DNA from: an uncultured Bacteroidales bacterium
Lineage (GTDB): Bacteria; Bacteroidota; Bacteroidia; Bacteroidales; Marinilabiliaceae
DNA: 64,000 bases
Reading direction: 5' to 3'
Assembly: GCA_937892255.1 (NCBI GenBank)
Contig: CALAUL010000070.1
Location: 1 to 64,000, forward strand
The notes under the pieces were generated by a model. That model was not told the DNA's origin. It saw only the letters and a program-made list of their open reading frames with translations, and ran no database searches. Both the position numbers and the translations under genes were made by a program. Positions 54,501-63,500 of this stretch are shown piece after piece; the stretch's first letter is position 1; every line of letters begins with the position of its first letter.

Positions 54501-57500
54501 ACAGAGACAACCTTGTCGCAGAAAACTTGACAAGTATTCACAATGGTATCTATTCAGTGACAGTCACCGACGCTTCACCGGGACGTAACAAGTGCGCTCT
54601 TACAAAGACATACGAATTCCCGACGCCTATCAATGTGACAGCTATACCACATGACGAGACATGTGAAGGTCAGATGGACGGTATCATAGAGGTTGAAGTG
54701 ACAGGAGGCGTTCAGCCATATACATATACGTGGACTTCTGTCGACGGACGAGGCTATTCTCCAAATGCCGCAGGTCAGTCAGGACTTACAGCCGGTACTT
54801 ACGTTTTGACAGTGACTGATAGTCGTAAAGATGCTTCGGGCAATGTGGCAAACTGCACAACGAAACCTATAGAAATAGTTGTCGGCAGAACATACAACCT
54901 TGTTGTAGACGCTATCATTACTGATGTTAAGTGTTATGGTGGCAACGATGGTTCTGTCCGATTGAATGTAGCCGGAGGTTCGGGAGACTACTCATACCAG
55001 TGGATAGGCTCTTGCCCAACGTTAGTACGTGATTCTAAAGACCAGATACAGCTTACACAAGGCGACTATACAGTAACGGTATCGGATAATAAGTATGGTT
55101 GTCAGGTGACGAAGACCATACGTATTGACGCACCGGATAAGGTTCTTCGCATTACCGATGTTAAGATAGAAGATATCAAGTGCTACGGTGACAATAAGGG
55201 CTCTATAGAGGTGACAGTCGTTGGAGGAACACCAAATCAAGATGGCAGCTATAACTACTTCTGGACAGGTGCAAATGCTTCGTTCGATACGAATAGCAGC
55301 AAGGCCGAGAACCTTTTCGCCGGAATGTACAACATTGTAGTTACAGATATCAACGGTTGTATAGCACAGGCTACGGATTTGGGAATCAAGCAACCGTCAG
55401 AACCATTGGCAATAACCGTTAAGAGCGTGATTCATAACAATGTCAATGGCGATAGCAAGGGCGAGATAACAGTTTCCGTCTCGGGAGGCTATGGCAATTA
55501 CCATTATGAATGGTACAACGCAAGTGATATGACAACATCTATTGCGACAGACAAGACCCACATATCCGGATTGGCTACGGGCGACTACATCGTCAGTGTA
55601 ACAGACGAGAACGGATGTACAGCCGAGTCAGAACGCATACATATCAGTCAGCCGGACGAACCATTGGTAGCTTGGGTGGAGAGTACTAATATCATACCAT
55701 GTAATGGAGATGCTAATGGTATGATAGACATCGATGTCGTTGGTGGTACGATACCATATACTATAACATGCTACAATGACAATGGTTATGTAGTAGGAGA
55801 ATCTGTTGCGACATCGTCACTCAATGTCACAGGTCTTGCGCCGGGATATTACACCATATCTGTTAAAGACGCAAATAATGTAGAAGCTAAGTATCAGATA
55901 AAGCAGACAGATGGCTCGTATGTCGATGTACGCACTATATTGATAACAGAGCCAATACCTCTTGTATTGACAAAGACAAACAGAACAGATGTGGCATGTT
56001 ATGGAGAGAACACAGGTTCGTTCACACTCAATGTTACAGGTGGAGTGCCGTCTAATGGAAACTACAGAGTAGAGGTGTCAGGTCCTAACAACTACAGAAA
56101 TGACAATTCTGCATTTGGTGGCACAGAAACATATAGTGGACTTGCAGCAGGTATCTATACCGTTCGTGTGACAGACGATAGCAAGGTTGATGGTAACTTC
56201 GACTACAACAACGACTGTTGGTTGTCAGATACAGTAGCAATCTATCAGCCCGAAGCTCATGTCGAGATGACCCTCGTAGATACAGAACCTAATGCATATA
56301 TCTGCGAAGGTTCGGAGGTAGAACTTAAGTTGGTAACAAGCAATTGGGACGTTACGAAGAAGCCTCTTAAGGTTAACATTATTCGCGACAACTCAATAGA
56401 CGATACGACAATAGTTGTTACTATGTCGCCACAGATTATCAAGTTCTCACCGGAGAAGAGTGCACAGTACAACATCACTGCCGTTTACGAAAATGACAGT
56501 CAGTGTAGTCGAGGCACATTCAGCGAGGAGGGAATCTTGGTAACAGTCAGACCACGCCCTACATCGTACATCTACGGTGATAGAAATATCTGCTATGGCG
56601 ACCAAGCAGAAGTGACAATCGACTTCACACCATCAACAACAACAGAGTGGAACTTCGTTGTGACAGATGGTCAATACAACTACAATTTGAAGACAAGCGA
56701 AACACCGTACGTCTTCAACTACAACCCTCCACGTCCGGGCAGCTACGAGCTTTCAGTGATATCTGTAAGCGACGACTATTGCGAGGCTGTCGACGTAGAC
56801 ATGAAGGGCAAGTCAAGTATTGTAGTCAATGAGTTGCCAACAGCATACGTCGGAGGCAGCTTGACAATATGTGAAGGAAAGTCGACAGACCTAATGTTTA
56901 CAATACGAGGCGGTAAGGCTCCATATACATTGTCGTACATGTATATGAAGAATGGCAGCGAAATGGTGCAGACAATAGCCGGTATTGGAGATAACTATAA
57001 GAAAGTTGACCCAACGACGAACGAAGAGTATTATGAAGTACCGGCACCGGTATCACCGACCGTGACAACAGAATATGTCCTTCGTGGCGTTGTTGACGCT
57101 AATGGCTGTGCAGCAGTGATAAGCAACGACCATGTAACGATAGCCGTTATGCCGTTGCCGGGTGTGCCGACAGAAATAATCGGCGACGATGTTGTATGTC
57201 AGGGACAGTCAGCCGTTAAGTTCATGACGCCGGAGGTGGAACATGCAACAGGTTACGAATGGGATTTGCCCGAGGGCATGAAGATTTTGTCAGGCGATGG
57301 CTCTCGAGTGATAACTGTTGATGTTGCTGATGATTGCGAAGGTGGCATATTGAAGGTGAGAGCTGTTAACGATTGTGAAGGCAGCGAATGGAGAGAACTC
57401 CTCGTTTCGGTTAATCACCTGCCTGTAGTACCTGGTGCTATAGTTTCTGAAGCTAATTACTGTCAGGGACAAAAGAACATACGTATCAGCGTTCCGGCTA

Positions 57501-60500
57501 TTAAGTATGCAACACTTTACGAATGGGATCTTCCTGCCGGATTTACTGTTATGTCGGGAGACGGATCAGCGGCTATCGTTGTTGATGTTGATGATGCAAT
57601 GTCGAACATCAGCGGAGTCATCAAAGTACGCGGTGTTAATGACTGTGGCGTCGGAGAATGGTCTGCCGCTAATCCGGTAAGAGTCAACCCTCTTCCGTTG
57701 GGAGTCTCAGCCGGTACGGATATGAATGTTTGTTCAACAGTGACAACGATAACAGGTACATGGGACGAAGCAACGTCAACAGGCTTGTGGGAAGTTGTTC
57801 GTGGAGGTGTGACGCTCAGTCAATCTGCAGACCCAACAGCGAAGTCTATTGCTCTTGAAAACCTCTCTCAGGGCGATAACATACTCCGTCTCACAGTGAC
57901 AACAACAGAAGGTTGTGTCGTTACAGATGAAGTGACTATCAGAAACAACCAACTCAACGTGACAGCTCGTCCAATACAGACGCTAATCTGTGATGGCAAG
58001 ACAGAACTACAAGGCACAAGATTGCCGGATAATTGTACAGGTCTCTGGACCGTTGAGAGTGGCTCTGGAGAGTTCGTCAATGCTCATGAGAATAGGACAG
58101 AGATATTCAACCTCGTACAAGGAGAGACAGTTGTGAAGTGGACTATAACACAATATGGCTGTGAGTCAAGTGCAGAAGTGACGCTCAACAACACAATGCC
58201 GGACGCTCCCGTTGTTACTATCAACGACCAAACAGTGGTTAATGAAACGCTTGTAGACGCAACGACAGGCCTTTACCGTTATGTGGTTTGTGGAACAGAC
58301 GTCAAACTGGAAGGTAACGCTGTTACAACATTCGGACAGACAGGCGTCTGGGAACGAGTGACGGGTGGAGGAGACATCGACCATACAGAGAATGTCTTTG
58401 TACAGAATGTCACAGGATTGACTTTTGGAGACAATATCTTCCGTTATACAATATCTAATGGTAGCTGTTCGCGCAGTATCATGGTCAACATCTTCAACGC
58501 ACAGCTCAATGTGAAGACAATGAACGATGTGGCAACATGTGAAGATGAGGTTTATATAACAGCCTCAGAATTACAGCCGGGACAAATAGGACATTGGGAG
58601 GTTGTTGCACCATCACGTGCTACATTCGACAATGCATGGAAGTCCGCGACTAAGGTTACCAACATGAGCCGTGGAGCCGTGAAGATGTTGTGGATAGTGA
58701 ATAACGAAGGCTGTTTGAGCCACGACACACTTACTATCACCAACAATGCCGTGACACAAGCTACAACACAAGCTCCACTTACTGTTTGTGATGGCGAGAC
58801 ATCATTCACCGGCAATGCTATAAACAGCGAGTTTGAGACAGGACAGTGGATTCGTATCTCTGGATATGCAGAGTTGGAAGACGAAAACGATCCTAACACT
58901 GTAGCACGTAACTTCGACAGAGGAAAGAATGTCTTCCGTTGGACAATAAGTTCTAAGAGCGGAGGTTGTACAAGCTATGCAGATCAGATAGTTTATAACA
59001 ACGCAATAGACGTCAATGCAGGTCTTGATACAGCAGTATGTACGTCATACACTACGATACGAGCTATCACACCGAGAGTAAATGGCGAATGGTCTGTTGG
59101 TGCAGTAGGTACAGCTACGATAGAGAACGTAGAGTCAGCAACGACGAATGTCGGTGGTTTGAGTTATGGCGAGAATCATCTTGTATGGACGGTATCGCAG
59201 AACGGCTGTTCTTCGTCAGACACGGTTAAGATTATCAACAACGCACCTCGTTTCGTTGACGAATATGTTGTTAATCCGGGCGGAGATAATATCAATGCCG
59301 GAGCAACTCCGAGCGTGACACTCAATGCAACAGCAGTAGTGCCTGGTTATGGCGAAGGAACATGGATACTTGGTACAGGAGGTGGAGACATAGCTCCGGA
59401 CCAGATACACAATCCTAATGCAGTTGTCACAAACCTTGTAAACGGAACAAGCACATTTAAGTGGCGAGTAGAAAATAAAGGTTGTGTCGTTGAAGACGAA
59501 GTAGAGATTACCTATGGTAATATTACAGCGGCAGAGGCGGGTATTCATGTCTATGACCTCTGTGGCGATACATATTCGTTGTCAGCAAACGGACCATTCA
59601 ATGGTATCGGACAATGGAGTGTTATCTACGGTAGTGGACAGTTTGACGACGTAAGCAATCCAAAGACAAAGGTTCGCGGATTGCAGAAAGGACGTAACAC
59701 TCTCCAATGGAAGATAACATACAACTCAGACGTGTCAGTCGACACTATTCAGATTTGGAATATGTCAGTTACAGATGCGTATGCCGGAACAGACCGCACA
59801 ATCTGTACATATGACTACGAGCTACAAGGTAATGCACCAAAGGAGGATAAACTCATTATTCATAAGATGGAAGGAGGAGTGTCTTCAACTATTGAAGTGC
59901 TTTACTTGCAAGAATGGGAACTTATATCGGGTGGATGTGAATTTGACTATCCGGCAAACTTCAGTGGCGATAAGTCAAAGATTCAGCCTAAGAACATTCA
60001 AAATGCGAAAGCTGTAAACTTGAAGCAAGGATACAACAAGTTGGTATACAAAATGTACAACGTCATAGATGATCGTAAACTCTGTTTCAGTGCCGATACC
60101 GTAGTTATCCAAAATGACAAGGCAGATGAGGCATACGCTTGTGGATTGAACAACGAGTGTGATACCATCTATACATGTACAGGTGCGGCACGTCTATATC
60201 CAAACTCACCTACTTACGGTGAAGGAGGCTGGCGAGTAGCAAGCGGAGGTTCGGGTAACTTCAACGACAACGACGTCTACAACCTTGGTCAAGGAGCAAA
60301 TTCACTCATTTGGGAGATTGTGACAGAGACAGGAGGTCAGTGTAACTCTGCTGACACGGTAGTCGTTGTCAATAATACACCTACACCGGCAGATGCAGGA
60401 CCAGATGATCCACTCGCTGTCTGCGGCTCTACAAGTACACTCTCAGGTAACAAGCCTATGTACTTCACTCGTGCATACTGGGAACTTATCGAAGGTGGAG

Positions 60501-63500
60501 GTCAGTTTATAGACCCTGCGACAGGTGACACTGTAAGTCGTGTGGAACTTCGTCATAATGACGGAACGGAGAACCAAACAGTGAAAGTAGTAAACCTCGC
60601 CTTTGGCAACAACCGCTTCCGTTGGGTAGTAGAAAATGAAGGCTGTCAGTCATCAGACGAGACGATTCTTAACAATATCTTCATAAAGGCCGAGGCAGGC
60701 GATGTATCACCGTTGTGTGTTGACTCGGTACGACTTACAGCCAACAATCCGGCTCCGGGCGTAGGCATGTGGTCTATCATGGGTGGCAACGGCAGAGGCT
60801 CGTTCGAAGACCCGACAGACCCACACACTATAGTACGAAACCTCGGAAATGGATACAATAAATTGTTGTGGACCGTCAACTATCTTGAATGCCCATCGGT
60901 TGATACCGTGGTGGTCCTTAATAACAGTGCAACAGAAGCTCAGATATCGGGCGGACCACAAAGTCTGTGTGATGTCAACTCAACGATACTTACTGCGGCA
61001 CCACTTGTGGCAAGTGAAGACTCTTCATGGTATGAATATGGCTATTGGGAGATAGCTGAGGGCGGAGGTATATTCCTCAACGATTCAAGCAACACTACGA
61101 TTGTTAAGGATATACCATTCAACAAAGACGGAAACCGTTATCGTTGGACTATCATACGCTATCATAAGGAGTCTAACTTTAAGTGTATCTCTCGTGACGA
61201 TGTCTTGGTAGAGTACAACAAGGTTGAAGCCTATGCAGGCGAAGACCAAGCGTTGTGTGCAGACAAAATAGTCCTTGCAGCTCATAGTGCCGGCATCGGA
61301 ACAGGACGTTGGTCAATAGCGGGAGCCGCTTCGTCGGGAACGTTCGCAGATGAGACAGATCCGACAACGGAGATTACCGGACTCGGACGAGGAGAGAACA
61401 TCTTACGTTGGACAACTTCTTATAAGGGTTGTGAGGACTATGACGAAGTCTCTATTATCAACGGTTTGCCATCGTCTCCTTATGCGGGACAGCCTCAAGA
61501 GTCATGTTATGATGAAGTCGTGCTCGAAGCACATCCCGTAGAAGATGGCGAGATAGGAACTTGGTCTACAATAGCAGGCGCAAACCTTTGGACTGAGGAT
61601 AATATACACGACCCTCATGCGAATATTACGACAGATAAGGGCGACAACACATTCCGTTGGACTATAACAAAAGAGACACCAATATACCGAGGCGTTGATG
61701 AAAACGGAAACCCGTTCTATGACCCATTGAAGTGTTCTCTCTCTGATGATGTGCTTATTCAGAATCAACGTCCGTCAGAACCATTCGCAGGTCTTGACCA
61801 AGCTATATGTTCTAACTCGTATGAGTTGAAGGCTGTTACGCCGTCATTCGGACAAGGCTTGTGGACAATAGAAGAGGGAGGCGGAAAGATCGTCGATCCT
61901 AATAGTCCGGAGACAATGGTTACCAACCTTGCATATGGAAGGACACGATTTAAGTGGACATTGACAGTCGACAACAACTGTCCAATCTTTAAGGAAGTGG
62001 TTATCATCAATGGTTCGCCCTCGGATGCCGATGCCGGTCCGGATACTGAGGATTGTAGTTCAGAATCTGTTCTTGATGCGAATATACCTTCTGTCGGAGA
62101 AGGAATGTGGTCTATCCTTTCAGGTGCCGAAGGGACATTGGAAGACCCATTGAATCCGAAGACAGCCGTTAAAAACCTTATCTTCGGTGAAAACAAATTC
62201 CTTTGGGTTATCACCAACACTACATTGGGTCTTGATGGCAATACATTCCAATGTACGTCAAAAGATACCGTGAGTGTATGGAATATGATACCGGATCAGG
62301 CAGATGCAGCAGATGACCAGATAAAGTGTAAAGACTATACTGTGATGAATGCAAATCGTCCGACTGTCGGTCATGGTTATTGGCGACTCCTTCAGGGTGC
62401 CGGCGAGTTCAAGGACTCAACAGATGCTAAGACTTCTGTGACAGGCCTTGGCTATGGAGAGAACATCTTCCGCTGGACAATATCATTTGGCGAGTGCGTG
62501 ACAGAAGACGATGTAGTGGTATATAGCCAAAAAGCAGAACCTTATGCAGGAGAGAACGATATAACATATACCGACTCGTACCGACTCAACGCAGGCAATC
62601 CAGGACGTCTGCCGGGCTATTGGCAGCATCTGGGTTCATCGAAAGAGATAGCGTTTGAAGATTCTTCAGACTATCACACTACAGTGACTGGATTAGCACG
62701 AGGAGTGAACACATTCCGATGGGTAATAGATGTCGATGAATGTCATACATTCGACGAGGTGTCTATCGTATATAAGGTAGTTCCGGCATCCAGATTTACG
62801 GCCGATACATTGCAGGGTTGTTCTCCTCTTACTGTTCGCTTCTCAGACGAATCAATAGAAGCTAAGCAGTATAAGTGGGACTTCGGCGATGGCACAACAT
62901 CTAACATACGAAACCCAATGCATACGTTCAGCTTGCCAGGCAACTACGAAGTGACACTTACAGTGCCGGGACCTGACGGAAAAGACTCTAAGTACTCACA
63001 GTTCGTCAGAGTCTATGGACATCCGATAGCAAGTTTCGACGCTGCACCGCAGTTGGTATACATGCCAGACGATAAGGTTTACTTCGTCAACCATTCTGAT
63101 GGCGCAAGCGAGTACGAATGGTCATTTGGCGATGGTGGTTACTCAGACGAAAAGAACCCATCGTACTTGTATAGTGGAGAAGGTCTATATACTGTAACAC
63201 TCCGAGTATGGAATGAATACGGTTGTGACGCTGACACTACGAAGGAGAGCTTTATTGAGGCTCGCAGAGGTGGATTCATAGTATTCCCGAATACGTTTGC
63301 ACCTCGAGATGAGTTGAATGGCAATGTTAGCATCTTCGGTGTTAATGCAACGTTCCGACCAGTATATCAAGATGTAACATCGTTCCACATGCAGATATTC
63401 AACCGTTGGGGTCAGTTAGTCTTTGAGACAGATGATATCAACGAGGGTTGGGACGGACGCTTCAATGGTGATATAGCACCGGAAGGGGTCTATGTTTGGA

